A DNA stretch of 64,000 nucleotides from Mycobacterium mantenii (GCF_010731775.1 NZ_AP022590.1:5766001-5830000), one strand, 5' to 3'; shown: positions 45,339 to 58,440, numbered from the stretch's first letter. Program-made: numbers and translations. The notes: generated by a model from the sequence alone, not told the origin.

Positions 45339-46709
45339 ATGGCTGCGCTGTCGGCGGTGGTATTCACGCTGAGCGCCTGGCTGGGCCTGTATCTGGTGGC
45401 CCGCGACCCGCGCAAACCCGTCCTCGCGCTGGCGGCGATCGGGCTGTGCGGTTTCGCGCTCGTGGTGGGGCTGGACGCGGTTCGGACTGCCAATCCCGTC
45501 TCCGCTCGGATGCTGAGCCGAGTCGAGATCTACCTGACGGCCATCCCCGGTGTGGCGTGGTTCGCGGTGCTCGTCGAGCTGTCCCGGCCCAGCGACGGCT
45601 GGCGCTCGCGCACCCGCGAGGTCTTGCTCGTGGCCGGGGTCGCGGCGCTGGCCCTGTTCGGGGCGATGCTGGCCGGCAGCGTGGAGGGGCCGCTGCGGCC
45701 CGGTCACTGGCTGATGTTCGCGGTGATCTCGGTGTCGACCCTCGGCGCGATGGCCGCCGCGTTGCGCCGCCCGCGACGGCCCAGGCCGGCCGTCGGACTC
45801 GCCATCACCGCGACCCTGTTCTTCGCGTTGGGCAACGCGATCCTGATCATTCCGTTGGGCCTGGTACCCAGCTGGGTCGCGCTGGCGTCGACGAGTTGCG
45901 ACGTCCTGGGGCTTGGGGTCGCCGTCGCCCTCTGGGACGCGTTCGACGAGGGCCAGGCGCTGCGCGCCGACATGCTGCGCTCGTTCACCGGTTCGGTAGT
46001 GGTGGCGGTGCTTTTCGGCGGCCAGGCGCTGATCGGGTTGGCGGTCACCCGCCACGATCCCGGCGCGCAGACCGCGCTGACCGTGCTGTTGTTCACCAGC
46101 CTGGCGATCGCGATCACCGTGCAGGTGCTCGCGGATCCGCTGGCCGGGGTGTTCGACCGGCTGGCCTTCTCGAAATCGCCTGCGCTGCGGGCGGATCGGG
46201 CCGCGCTGCGGCATACCGGGGCGGCGCTGCCGCTGCGGCAGGAGCACCCGCTCGCCGGCGTCGACGACGTCACCTTCGTTCGGCTCACCCGGCGGGCCCT
46301 GGGACACTACGGCGATCTGACCAAGCTGGTCGCCAGCCCGTTGACCGCACTGCCGGTGATCGACGGGCGGCTGGCCGCGCGGGGAGCCCCCGACCATCCG
46401 ATCGAGCGCGCCAACGAACTCAAGGCCGTGCTCGCCGACGGCATCGCGCGGCTGAAGCCGCGCGACGGCGGCGACTTCGGCACCACCGAAGAGTGGCGCT
46501 ACTACAACTCGCTGTACTTCCCCTACGTCGTCGGGGTGCGCGCTTACGCGCAGAACGCCACCGCCTCCGGCTTGGATCCCATCGCGCGGCAGGCCTGGCA
46601 GTGGTTCGTCACAGAGGTCCCCCAGCGCTCGCTGCACAACTGGCAAAACGCCGCCGCCCGGCTGATCGCCGCCGATCTTCGTGGACGGGTCCCGGTTCCC
46701 AGCGACTAG
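45339..46709 (+). CDS. Large membrane protein, 7-8 TM helices plus soluble C-terminus
   Basis: A 456-residue protein. The first ~270 residues contain about eight transmembrane helices (SAVVFTLSAWLGLYLVA, ALAAIGLCGFALVVGLDAV, VAWFAVLVELS, EVLLVAGVAALALFGAMLAG and so on) resembling the 7TM region of histidine kinase or diguanylate cyclase receptors. The C-terminal ~190 residues are soluble and helical (DGIARLKPRDGGDFGTTEEW, VVGVRAYAQNATASGLDPIA) without kinase, HTH or GGDEF motifs. The ATG at 45339 starts at the first helix. It occupies the interval that PE_PGRS genes fill in H37Rv. I do not recognise the family. Confidence 0.8.
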   Translation: MAALSAVVFTLSAWLGLYLVARDPRKPVLALAAIGLCGFALVVGLDAVRTANPVSARMLSRVEIYLTAIPGVAWFAVLVELSRPSDGWRSRTREVLLVAGVAALALFGAMLAGSVEGPLRPGHWLMFAVISVSTLGAMAAALRRPRRPRPAVGLAITATLFFALGNAILIIPLGLVPSWVALASTSCDVLGLGVAVALWDAFDEGQALRADMLRSFTGSVVVAVLFGGQALIGLAVTRHDPGAQTALTVLLFTSLAIAITVQVLADPLAGVFDRLAFSKSPALRADRAALRHTGAALPLRQEHPLAGVDDVTFVRLTRRALGHYGDLTKLVASPLTALPVIDGRLAARGAPDHPIERANELKAVLADGIARLKPRDGGDFGTTEEWRYYNSLYFPYVVGVRAYAQNATASGLDPIARQAWQWFVTEVPQRSLHNWQNAAARLIAADLRGRVPVPSD

Positions 46710-46960
46710 AACGGGTACTTCGGTCACCGCGGTTGCCGGGCGGCACAGTGCTGTACCCCGTGCTCCTGTGACTCGTGGGGCCGCTGAGCCCAGCAGACTG
46801 GCGCGTGTCAAATATTTACCCACTGATGGGAATATGCGGGTGAACCACCTCGTCTTTGTATCCGTGGCATTAGTTGGCAGCGCCACGAGTCGATATGGCA
46901 GTGCACTGGCGGCACCCTCAAAGCTGTTCGACCCAACCCGCCATCGCGAGGAGTAATCAC
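46710..46960. other. Non-coding gap after the large membrane protein gene
   Basis: About 250 bp, with a slightly AT-rich patch (46807-46840). A 91-codon reading at 46681-46956 has no ribosome binding site or recognisable domain and is not called. I see no repeats. Confidence 0.4.
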
Positions 46961-47382
46961 ATGAGCTCTGTTACCGGTGTCTCAGGCATCACCACCCGGC
47001 CCCTCTACGACTCGACCGACTCGCTGTTGCGATTTGCCGTGCGCGCCGACGCGACGCTGACGGGATTGTGCGGTCTGGTGATCGCGTTTCTCGCCGACCC
47101 GCTCTCGTCGCTGACCGGCCTGACGTCCTTTCGGAATACGGCGTGGGCGTCGTCTTCGTGCTCGCCGGCTTGCTGGTGTTCAGCCTCGGCGCGTTGCCGG
47201 ACCTGCGCCGGGTCGGTATCGGCGTCGTGGTGGTCAACGTCGCGTTCACGCTGGCGTCGATCGTGGCCGCCGAAGCGCTGCCACTGACCGTCACCGGCGT
47301 CGCGTTGACGCTGGCCAGCGGCGCGTATACGGCGGCGTTCGCGGCGCTGCAGTACCTGGGATTGCGCCGCCTCGCGGCGTGA
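46961..47382 (+). pseudogene. Four-helix membrane protein gene, frameshifted
   Basis: The ATG at 46961 follows GAGGAG and encodes MSSVTGVSGITTRPLYDSTD and then a hydrophobic helix (ADATLTGLCGLVIAFLADPL). The sequence then becomes Ser/Arg/Trp-rich nonsense. The expected continuation, EYGVGVVFVLAGLLVFSLGA, then VVVVNVAFTLASIVAAEALP and TAAFAALQYLGLRRLAA, is in another frame that ends at 47382. The shift lies between about 47125 and 47140. The combined product would be about 140 residues with four helices, like small DoxX/DUF-type integral membrane proteins. Either a recent frameshift or a sequencing error. Confidence 0.82.
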
Positions 47383-47406
47383 TCCGCCGGCCCGCCGCGG
47401 CGGGCG

Positions 47407-49754
<2,348 letters not shown>

Positions 49755-49861
49755 CCGGGCCGGACAGCACGGCCGCACGCGATTGAGGACCAAAGTCACC
49801 AGTTGCGGCGACACGGCCCGGCCGATTTCATGAACCTGTGTCCGCGGGTTACGGTCATCTC

Positions 49862-50689
49862 ATGGCACAAAGACCTGTCGCTAACGCGCTGACCCTGGAA
49901 CTCGAGCCGGTCGTGGAAGCGAACATCGACCGCCACCTGTCCACCGAAGAACTCTGGTTCGCGCACGACTACGTGCCGTTCGAACGGGGCGAGAACTTCG
50001 CCTTCCTCGGTGGACGCGACTGGGACCCGTCGTCGATGACGTTGCCGAGGCCGTTGACCGACGCCTGCGAGATCATGCTGCTGCTCAAGGACAACCTCGC
50101 CGCGTACCACCGCGAGCTGGTCGAGCACTTCATCCTGGAGGACTACTGGGGCCGCTGGCTGGGCCGGTGGACCGCCGAGGAGCACCTGCACGCCATCGCG
50201 CTGCGCGAGTACCTGGTGGTGACCCGCGAGGTCGACCCGACCGCCAACGAAGAGGCCCGCGTCCAGTACGTCATGAAGGGCTACCGCGCCGACACCTTCT
50301 CGCAGGTGGAAACCCTGGTGCACATGGCATTCGTGGAGCGCACCCACGCCGTGTTCTGCGAAAATCTGGCCGCCCGGCTCGAGGAGCCCATCCTGGCCGG
50401 CCTCGTCGACCGGATCGCCCGCGACGAGCGGCGCCATGAAGTCTTCTTCTCCAACCTCGTCGCGCACTGCCTCGAGTACACCCGCGACGAGACCATCGCC
50501 GCCATCGCCGCCCGCGCGGCCGAGCTGAAGGTGCCCGGGGCCGACATCGACGCGTACCAGGACAAGGTGCAGAACGTCGCAAAGGTAGGCATTTTCGGTC
50601 CGGAGCAGCTGCGCCAGGCGGTCTCCGACCGCATCGCCGCATGGGGGCTCGCGGACGAGCCCGCGCTGCGGCAATTCGTCGCCGGCTAA
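49862..50689 (+). CDS. desA2: Acyl-[ACP] desaturase DesA2
   Basis: A 275-residue ferritin-like di-iron enzyme that introduces a double bond into ACP-bound fatty acyl chains. The two metal motifs are visible: EEHLH (in [18 protein letters not shown]) and [18 protein letters not shown]. In M. tuberculosis DesA2 (Rv1094) is essential and supports mycolic acid synthesis. From ATG 49862 ([20 protein letters not shown]) it has the same length as the M. tuberculosis protein. A GTG at 49838 is in frame but extends into poorly conserved sequence. It follows glyA1 with about 110 bp between them. Confidence 0.94.
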   Translation: MAQRPVANALTLELEPVVEANIDRHLSTEELWFAHDYVPFERGENFAFLGGRDWDPSSMTLPRPLTDACEIMLLLKDNLAAYHRELVEHFILEDYWGRWLGRWTAEEHLHAIALREYLVVTREVDPTANEEARVQYVMKGYRADTFSQVETLVHMAFVERTHAVFCENLAARLEEPILAGLVDRIARDERRHEVFFSNLVAHCLEYTRDETIAAIAARAAELKVPGADIDAYQDKVQNVAKVGIFGPEQLRQAVSDRIAAWGLADEPALRQFVAG

Positions 50690-50800
50690 GCCGGCCTGCA
50701 CGCGCCACACCCCATCGGCCGCAACCGACGGCGGCCGCGGCTCGCCACGTCGGCGCGCCTGCACAGCGCGCACGCGGCCACGGGAGTAGCGTCGATCTCG

Positions 50801-50944
50801 ATGGTCAGCGTCATGCTCTGCTGCCAGGGCGGCACCTCCCGTCACCACAACGGAAGGACCGGCCCCGGTCCTGGTGCTGCGGTTCCCGTCGACATGCCTG
50901 TGCGGGTCCGCGCGGGCTCATCCCGCTCGAGGAGCGCTACGTGA
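50801..50944 (+). CDS. Probable PhoAT antitoxin upstream of phoH2
   Basis: A 47-codon ORF from ATG 50801 ([20 protein letters not shown]) rich in Arg and Ser, ending ACG TGA so that its stop overlaps the phoH2 GTG start by 4 bp (GTGA). In M. tuberculosis and M. smegmatis a short gene called phoAT precedes phoH2 and overlaps it in the same way, acting as a regulator of PhoH2 toxicity, from memory. A perfect inverted repeat GGACCGG-CC-CCGGTCC lies within the ORF. The ribosome binding site is weak (GGGAG, 14 bp upstream), so the exact start is uncertain. Confidence 0.5.
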   Translation: MVSVMLCCQGGTSRHHNGRTGPGPGAAVPVDMPVRVRAGSSRSRSAT

Positions 50945-52242
50945 CCGAAATCCGGACCTACGTGATCGACACTTCCGTGCTGCTGTCCGACCCCTGGGCG
51001 TGCAGCCGGTTCGCCGAACACGAGGTGGTTGTTCCGTTGGTGGTGATCAGCGAACTGGAGGCCAAACGCCACCATCACGAGCTGGGATGGTTCGCCCGCC
51101 AGTCGCTGCGGCTGTTCGACGATCTCCGCCTCATGCACGGACGGCTGGATCAGCCCATTCCCGTTGGGACACAAGGTGGTTCGATGCACGTTGAGCTCAA
51201 CCACACGGACCCGTCGGTACTGCCGGCGGGTTTCCGCAGCGACAGCAACGACTCCCGGATCCTGAGCTGTGCCGCCAACCTCGCCGCCGAAGGCAAGCGA
51301 GTCACGTTGGTCAGCAAGGACATTCCGCTTCGGGTCAAGGCCGCCGCGGTCGGGCTAGCCGCCGACGAATACCACGCTCAAGACGTGGTGGCCTCCGGGT
51401 GGTCGGGGATGCGCGAGATCGAGACCGCCACCGAGGACATCGACGCGCTGTTCACCGATGGCGAGATCGATCTGGTGGAGGCGCGAGACCTGCCCTGCCA
51501 CACCGGTGTTCGGCTGCTCGGCGGTAGCTCCCATGCGCTGGGCCGGGTCAACGCGGACAAACGCGTCCAGCTGGTGCGTGGCGACCGCGAGGTGTTCGGA
51601 CTGCGCGGGCGGTCCGCCGAACAGCGGGTCGCGCTCGACCTGCTGCTCGACGAGTCGGTGGGCATCGTGTCGATGGGCGGCAAGGCCGGCACCGGCAAGT
51701 CGGCGCTCGCCTTGTGCGCCGGCCTGGAGGCGGTGCTGGAGCGGCGCACCCAGCGCAAGGTGGTGGTCTTCCGCCCGCTCTACGCCGTGGGCGGTCAGGA
51801 GCTGGGATATCTGCCCGGCAGCGAGAGCGAGAAGATGGGCCCGTGGGCCCAGGCCGTCTTCGACACCCTCGAGGGTCTGGCCAGCCCGGCGGTGCTGGAG
51901 GAAGTGCTGTCCCGCGGCATGCTCGAGGTGCTGCCGCTGACCCACATCCGGGGCCGCTCCTTGCACGACTCGTTCGTCATCGTCGACGAGGCGCAGTCGC
52001 TGGAGCGCAACGTCCTGCTGACCGTGCTGTCCAGACTGGGCACCGGATCGCGGGTGGTGCTGACTCACGACATCGCGCAGCGCGACAACTTGCGGGTGGG
52101 CCGCCACGACGGTGTCGCGGCGGTGATCGAGAAGCTCAAGGGCCATCCGCTGTTCGCCCACATCACCCTGTTGCGCAGCGAACGATCGCCGATTGCGGCC
52201 CTGGTCACCGAGATGCTCGAGGAGATCGCCGGCCCGCAGTGA
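50941..52242 (+). CDS. phoH2: PhoH2, PIN-domain RNase with PhoH ATPase/helicase
   Basis: A 433-residue fusion of two domains. The N-terminal PIN nuclease (1 to about 140) shows acidic residues for metal binding ([15 protein letters not shown] with Asp10, ISELEAKR, and [11 protein letters not shown]). The C-terminal PhoH domain has Walker [10 protein letters not shown] (246-254) and Walker [10 protein letters not shown]. In mycobacteria PhoH2 unwinds and cleaves RNA in an ATP-dependent manner. The GTG at 50941 is preceded by GAGGAG and overlaps the small upstream ORF. Matches Rv1095. It probably works with that ORF as a type II toxin-antitoxin-like pair. Confidence 0.94.
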   Translation: MTEIRTYVIDTSVLLSDPWACSRFAEHEVVVPLVVISELEAKRHHHELGWFARQSLRLFDDLRLMHGRLDQPIPVGTQGGSMHVELNHTDPSVLPAGFRSDSNDSRILSCAANLAAEGKRVTLVSKDIPLRVKAAAVGLAADEYHAQDVVASGWSGMREIETATEDIDALFTDGEIDLVEARDLPCHTGVRLLGGSSHALGRVNADKRVQLVRGDREVFGLRGRSAEQRVALDLLLDESVGIVSMGGKAGTGKSALALCAGLEAVLERRTQRKVVVFRPLYAVGGQELGYLPGSESEKMGPWAQAVFDTLEGLASPAVLEEVLSRGMLEVLPLTHIRGRSLHDSFVIVDEAQSLERNVLLTVLSRLGTGSRVVLTHDIAQRDNLRVGRHDGVAAVIEKLKGHPLFAHITLLRSERSPIAALVTEMLEEIAGPQ

Positions 52243-52299
52243 GGGCGCTTGACCAGCGCGCTCGACCCCGGGTGGGCATCCCTTCGATAAACTTCCACG

Positions 52300-53175
52300 G
52301 TGGTGAAACGACCCGACACCCAGGCCTGGCGCTACTGGCGCACGGTCGTCGGTGTGGCGGCCGCCGTCGCGGTGCTGGTGATCGGCGGGCTCACGGGTCA
52401 CGTGACGCGCGCCGACGACCTCAGCTGCTCGGTCACCAAGTGCGTCGCGTTGACCTTCGATGACGGGCCGGGCCCGTTCGACGAGCGGCTGCTGCAGATC
52501 CTGAAGGAGAACGACGCCAAGGCCACGTTCTTCCTGATCGGCAACAAGGTGGCCGCCAACCCGGCCGGCGCCAAGCGCATCGCCGACGCCGGGATGGAGA
52601 TCGGCAACCACACCTGGGAACACCCCAACATGACGACGATCCCGCGCGAGGACATCGCCGCCCAATTCTCCAAGGCCAACGACGCGATCACCGCCGCCAC
52701 CGGGCGCACCCCAACCCTGTATCGGCCCGCGGGCGGCTTGTCCGACCCGGTGGTGCGGCAAGCGGCCGGCCAATTCGGGCTGGCCGAAATCCTCTGGGAT
52801 GTCATCCCTTTCGATTGGGCTAACGACTCGAACACGGCGGCGACACGCTACATGCTGATGACCTACATCAAGCCCGGCTCGGTGGTCCTGCTGCACAGCA
52901 CCTACTCGAGCACCGTGGATCTGGTGTACCAGTTCATCCCGGTGCTCAAGGCCAACGGCTACCGGCTGGTGACGGTCAGCGATCTGCTGGGATCACGTTC
53001 TCCCGGTAGCAGTTACGGCAGCCGGGAGAACGGTCCGCCCGTCAACGGCCTGCACGACATCCCGCCCGGCGACATCCCCACGCTGCCCAACACGCCCTCG
53101 CCGAAACCGATGCCCAATTTCCCGATCACCGACATCCCCGGGCAGAACTCCGGTGGGCCGAACAACGGTGCGTAG
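52300..53175 (+). CDS. Polysaccharide (peptidoglycan) deacetylase, NodB family
   Basis: A 291-residue exported enzyme. A basic N-terminus and a hydrophobic core (TVVGVAAAVAVLVIGGL, about 15-31) serve as signal or anchor. The NodB catalytic motifs follow: TFDDGPGPFDE (52-62) with the catalytic and metal Asp, NHTWEHPN with His104 and His108, and RPAGGLSDP. The C-terminal ~40 residues are Pro-rich (PNTPSPKPMPNFP). It is the Rv1096 homologue, reported to be a zinc-dependent deacetylase of peptidoglycan N-acetylated sugars that confers lysozyme resistance, from memory. Tandem GTG codons at 52300 and 52303 leave the exact start open. Confidence 0.92.
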   Translation: MVKRPDTQAWRYWRTVVGVAAAVAVLVIGGLTGHVTRADDLSCSVTKCVALTFDDGPGPFDERLLQILKENDAKATFFLIGNKVAANPAGAKRIADAGMEIGNHTWEHPNMTTIPREDIAAQFSKANDAITAATGRTPTLYRPAGGLSDPVVRQAAGQFGLAEILWDVIPFDWANDSNTAATRYMLMTYIKPGSVVLLHSTYSSTVDLVYQFIPVLKANGYRLVTVSDLLGSRSPGSSYGSRENGPPVNGLHDIPPGDIPTLPNTPSPKPMPNFPITDIPGQNSGGPNNGA

Positions 53176-53211
53176 AGCGAATTCCGGACCGCACGCGGCT
53201 ACCTTTGTAGG

Positions 53212-54774
53212 GTGATCACCGTGAGATGGCTTCGGGATCGGCTTCCGCGACCATGGCGCGGTCCGGCGGCGCGGCCCGCCACGGGGCAGCCAAAGTCCTT
53301 TCGACGGTGGTTGTTTCAATACGAGCTCGATCTGAGCCTGTCCTACGTCCTGGCTGTCGTCGAGGCGGCAGCCATCCTGATTCCGTTGCGGGGCCACACT
53401 TCCGTCGGCTCCAACGCGGACTTCGCGCGCCAGAACACGGTGTCGGTGGTGGTGCTCATCGCGCTGGCCATCGTCGGTGTCGCGGTGGCCGGCGCCGTCA
53501 GCCTGGCTCCCACCGTGCGCTGGTATGTCGCCGGTGACGAACCCACCCCGGCGCAGCGCGAAGCCGTAATGAAGCTGGCCGGTCGCCAGTCGGCGATCCT
53601 GGTGACGGCCTGGGCGCTGAGCGGTGGGATCTTCATCCTGCTGAATCTCACTGGCAAGCCCCAGCTTCTGCTGCCCATCGTGCTCGGTGTGCTGCTCGGC
53701 GGGTCGGCCGCCGCCGGCACAGCGATGTTGCTCGCGCAACGCACCCTGCGGCCCATCATGCGGGCCGCCACGCTGGGCGCCGAGCCACGGCTGGCGGTGC
53801 CGAGCGTGTACGCGCGGCTGGTTCTGCTGTGGTTCCTGTGCAGCGCATTCCCCATTGCCGTGATCGCGACGCTGGTCGTCCTTCGCTCGTACGGGTGGTT
53901 GATCGAAAAGTCCGCATCATTGGATGTGCCGATTCTGGTGGTGTCGCTGGCGGCGCTGGTGCTAGGACTGCCGACCATGCTCTTGACCTCGCGGTCCATC
54001 TCGGATCCGGTCGGCGAGGTCGTCGACGCGATGGCCGAGGTCGAGCACGGCCGGATGGAAACGTACGTCGGCGCCTACGAACGGTCCCAAATCGGGCGAT
54101 TGCAAACGGGATTCAACCGGATGGTGGCCGGGCTCGCCGAGCGGGACCGGCTGCGTGACCTGTTCGGACGCCATGTTGGGGCCGACGTCGCGCAGCGTGC
54201 CCTCGCCGAGGGGGCCTCGCTGTCGGGAGACGTGGTCGAAGCGGCGGTGCTTTTCATCGACCTGGTGGGATCCACCCAGCTCGCCGAAAGCCGCCCCCCG
54301 CAAGAGGTCGCCGCGGTGCTCAACGACTTCTTCCGGATCGTCGTGCACGCCGTCGACGAACACCACGGGCTGGTCAACAAATTCGCCGGCGATGCCGCAC
54401 TGGCCGTGTTCGGGGTGCCGTTGCCGACGAGCGAACCGGCGTCGTCGGCGTTGGCGACCGCTCGTGCGCTCGGCGCCCAACTGCGGCGGCTGCCGGTCGA
54501 TTTCGGCATCGGCGTCTCGGCGGGACGGGTGTTCGCCGGCAATGTCGGCGCCGAGAACCGGTACGAATACACCGTGATCGGTGACGCCGTCAATGAAGCC
54601 GCCCGGCTGGCTGACCTCGCCAAAACCTCCGACCGGCGGATCCTGTGTTCGGCGGGCGCCGTCGACGCCGCGAGCGAGGCCGAGCGCGCGCAGTGGGCCG
54701 AGTGCTATTCCACGGTGCTGCGCGGGCGATCGGAGGCCACCCACGTCTCGGCGCCGGCGGGCCCCGCTAGCTAG
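53212..54774 (+). CDS. Membrane class III adenylate/guanylate cyclase with HAMP domain
   Basis: A 520-residue protein. About six transmembrane helices (roughly 44-265, for example VSVVVLIALAIVGVAVAGAV) precede a HAMP domain (SDPVGEVVDAMAEVEHGRME) and a cyclase catalytic domain from about residue 335. The catalytic residues are visible: FIDLVGSTQL (metal Asp), NKFAGDAALAVFG (second metal Asp, and the substrate-specifying Lys), and YEYTVIGDAVNEAARLAD (transition-state Asn and Arg, adenine-contacting residues). The architecture matches the M. tuberculosis group Rv1318c, Rv1319c, Rv1320c. It starts at GTG 53212. It lies between the Rv1096 and Rv1097c homologues, where H37Rv has no cyclase. Confidence 0.92.
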   Translation: MITVRWLRDRLPRPWRGPAARPATGQPKSFRRWLFQYELDLSLSYVLAVVEAAAILIPLRGHTSVGSNADFARQNTVSVVVLIALAIVGVAVAGAVSLAPTVRWYVAGDEPTPAQREAVMKLAGRQSAILVTAWALSGGIFILLNLTGKPQLLLPIVLGVLLGGSAAAGTAMLLAQRTLRPIMRAATLGAEPRLAVPSVYARLVLLWFLCSAFPIAVIATLVVLRSYGWLIEKSASLDVPILVVSLAALVLGLPTMLLTSRSISDPVGEVVDAMAEVEHGRMETYVGAYERSQIGRLQTGFNRMVAGLAERDRLRDLFGRHVGADVAQRALAEGASLSGDVVEAAVLFIDLVGSTQLAESRPPQEVAAVLNDFFRIVVHAVDEHHGLVNKFAGDAALAVFGVPLPTSEPASSALATARALGAQLRRLPVDFGIGVSAGRVFAGNVGAENRYEYTVIGDAVNEAARLADLAKTSDRRILCSAGAVDAASEAERAQWAECYSTVLRGRSEATHVSAPAGPAS

Positions 54775-54789
54775 CCGAGGCGACTCGGG

Positions 54790-55812
54790 TCAGGACTTCG
54801 AAACCTTCAGCGCGGCAATGATCTTGCCGACCAGACCCGCCGACGCGGCGTCCCCGATGGGTGTGCTGCCGATGAAGACGCTGACCGGCTTGGTGTCGAC
54901 GGCGATGATGGACACGGAGTCGCCCTTGACGTTGCGGCTGGGGTCGGCGATCGTCACGTCGGCGTCGACCCGGACGGCCTTGGTGCCGTCGACGGTGATC
55001 GACGACGACTTCGTCGGTCCGAGCGTGGGCTGCGCGTTCGCGTAACCGGGGCCGGCGACGATGCATTGCATCAACTTCGTGGCTTGCGCCGTAAGGTCCA
55101 TGCTGGGAACGAAGTTGGTGACGCCGACCTCGGCCGTCATCATCCACTGGTTGGCCCCGGGCACGTCCTGGGCAACGCCCAGGCCGCCGATCAGGTTCGG
55201 GCCCTGGTCGTCGGAGAACACCGTCCACCCGGCCGGCGCCGCGCTGGCCGGGAACGACAGCTTGCCGGCGGCGATCGAGTCGGTCCGGGGCATCTCCCCG
55301 CCGGACACGTTCGGTGTGCAGTCTGTCGCGTTCTGCGCGGAGTTCTTCGGCTGCGAGACCGAGGTGCTCGTTGTCGAGGGAGCGGAGGCCGGCTTGTTGT
55401 CATGGCCGCTGTTCATCACCAGCAGCGTCGCCACCAACGCGATGACCGCCAGTACGACCAATCCGGCGATGATCAACCACGGCAGCTTCGAGCCCGGTCC
55501 GCCCGGCGGCGGTCCCGGGGGATAGGGGCCGCCCGGGCCGCCCGGCGGAAACTGCTGTCCGGGTTGGGGATACTGCTGGCCCGGGTAGGGAGCGCCGGGC
55601 AGCGGGTACGGGTACGGGCCACCCGGCGGGTAGGCGTACGGACCGCCCTGCGGGTAAGGACCGGGACCGCCCGGCGGGTAAGGGCCGGGACCGCCCGGCG
55701 GATAGGGACCGGGACCGCCGGCCGGCGGCTGTCCGCCCCAATTCGGTTCCTGCCCATGCGGATTGCTTCCGTAGGGCCCCTGACCGTAGGGACCGCTGGG
55801 AGGAACCGTCAT
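54790..55812 (-). CDS. Pro/Gly/Tyr-rich membrane protein (Rv1097c homologue)
   Basis: A 340-residue protein. The N-terminal ~105 residues are low-complexity repeats of GGPGPYPP and relatives, encoded by imperfect 24-bp tandem DNA repeats near 55640-55730. A single transmembrane helix follows (LPWLIIAGLVVLAVIALVAT), then a Ser/Thr-rich linker and an extracytoplasmic domain of about 180 residues with two Cys (NATDCTPNVSGG, KLMQCIVAGPG), of DUF-type unknown function. By position it corresponds to Rv1097c. Its stop is 16 bp from the convergent cyclase stop. A surface-exposed or envelope role is likely from topology only. Confidence 0.85.
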   Translation of the reverse strand: MTVPPSGPYGQGPYGSNPHGQEPNWGGQPPAGGPGPYPPGGPGPYPPGGPGPYPQGGPYAYPPGGPYPYPLPGAPYPGQQYPQPGQQFPPGGPGGPYPPGPPPGGPGSKLPWLIIAGLVVLAVIALVATLLVMNSGHDNKPASAPSTTSTSVSQPKNSAQNATDCTPNVSGGEMPRTDSIAAGKLSFPASAAPAGWTVFSDDQGPNLIGGLGVAQDVPGANQWMMTAEVGVTNFVPSMDLTAQATKLMQCIVAGPGYANAQPTLGPTKSSSITVDGTKAVRVDADVTIADPSRNVKGDSVSIIAVDTKPVSVFIGSTPIGDAASAGLVGKIIAALKVSKS

Positions 55813-55866
55813 GAAATACCACCCTCACTCTCGTCGACCACCGCCGTCACCCCCGGACTGCCGGGC

Positions 55867-57279
<1,413 letters not shown>

Positions 57280-57305
57280 AGGTAGCAGTCCTCGCTGGTG
57301 TTGGT

Positions 57306-58385
57306 TCAGGGCAGGGGATAGGCGGCGGAGGTGTCGCCGGTGAAGTCGATCGCGGAGTACTCGTTGAGTTTCGAAAGCCGGTGGTAGGCCTCGATCATGC
57401 GCACGGTGCCCGATTTCGACCGCATCACGATCGACTGCGTGGTGCAGCCGCCGGGGTAATACTGCACACCCTTGAGCAGGTCGCCGTTGGTGACTCCGGT
57501 CGCGCAGAAGAACACGTTCTCACCGGACACCAGGTCCTCGGTGGTCAGCACGCGGTCCACGTCGTGGCCCGCGTCGATGGCCTTCTGGCGTTCCGCGTCG
57601 TCCGTGGGAGCCAGCTGCGCCTGGATGGCGCCGCCCATGCAGCGGATGGCGGCGGCGGCGATGATGCCTTCCGGGGTGCCGCCGATCCCGGCCAGCATGT
57701 CGGTGCCCGAGTGCGGCCGGCAGGCCGAGATCGCGCCGGCGACGTCACCGTCGGTGATCAGCCGGATGCGGGCACCGGTGGCCCGCACGTCGTCGATCAG
57801 CTGGGCGTGCCGCGGCCGGTCCAGGATGCACACGGTCATGTCGCGCACCGACAGCGCCTTGACCTTGGCGACGGCCTTGATGTTCTCGGCGATCGGCGCG
57901 GTGATGTCGAGCACATTGGCGGCCTCGGGCCCGACGGCGATCTTGTTCATGTAGAACACCGCCGACGGGTCGAACATCGCGCCGCGGTCGGCCACCGCCA
58001 GCACGGAGATGGCGTTGGGCATGCCCTTGCTCATCAGCGTGGTGCCGTCGATCGGGTCGACGGCGAAGTCGCACTCCGCGCCGTCGCCGTTACCGACCTC
58101 CTCGCCGTTGTAGAGCATCGGCGCATGGTCTTTTTCGCCCTCGCCGATGACGACGACTCCGCGCATGGACACCGTGTTGACCAGCTCGCGCATCGCGTCG
58201 ACGGCTGCCCCGTCGCCGCCCTCTTTGTCGCCGCGGCCGACCCAGCGACCTGCGGCCATGGCACCGGCCTCGGTGACGCGGACCAGTTCCAAAGCCAGGT
58301 TGCGGTCGGGCGCCTCACCGCGCGGTCGCCCCTGCGCTGGGGCCCGCCCGGTGGCGGCGGACGAGCGTTCGCCCTCAACTGTCAT
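57306..58385 (-). CDS. glpX: Fructose-1,6-bisphosphatase class II GlpX
   Basis: A 359-residue class II FBPase, the essential gluconeogenic phosphatase of mycobacteria. Metal and substrate motifs are [20 protein letters not shown] (Glu and Asp ligands), [16 protein letters not shown] (the D-P-I-D-G-T signature of the lithium-sensitive phosphatase fold) and [19 protein letters not shown] used the ATG at 58385 ([20 protein letters not shown]); the real family start may be a few codons inside. Matches Rv1099c. Divergent from the Rv1100 homologue with 55 bp between starts, so the two share a short promoter region. Confidence 0.94.
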   Translation of the reverse strand: MTVEGERSSAATGRAPAQGRPRGEAPDRNLALELVRVTEAGAMAAGRWVGRGDKEGGDGAAVDAMRELVNTVSMRGVVVIGEGEKDHAPMLYNGEEVGNGDGAECDFAVDPIDGTTLMSKGMPNAISVLAVADRGAMFDPSAVFYMNKIAVGPEAANVLDITAPIAENIKAVAKVKALSVRDMTVCILDRPRHAQLIDDVRATGARIRLITDGDVAGAISACRPHSGTDMLAGIGGTPEGIIAAAAIRCMGGAIQAQLAPTDDAERQKAIDAGHDVDRVLTTEDLVSGENVFFCATGVTNGDLLKGVQYYPGGCTTQSIVMRSKSGTVRMIEAYHRLSKLNEYSAIDFTGDTSAAYPLP

Positions 58386-58440
58386 GGTTGGTGATTGTCC
58401 CAGAAGCGGATCGGTCCGCTGGAACTGGGATACTCGGGGG

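Noticed and set aside
46681-46956. 91-residue plus-strand ORF after the receptor-like gene
   Set aside because: Overlaps the end of the preceding gene, has no ribosome binding site and no domain. Treated as non-coding.
50641-50940. N-terminal extension of PhoH2 in the same frame
   Set aside because: Low-complexity Arg/Ala sequence; the PIN domain starts at the GTG at 50941, which has a ribosome binding site.
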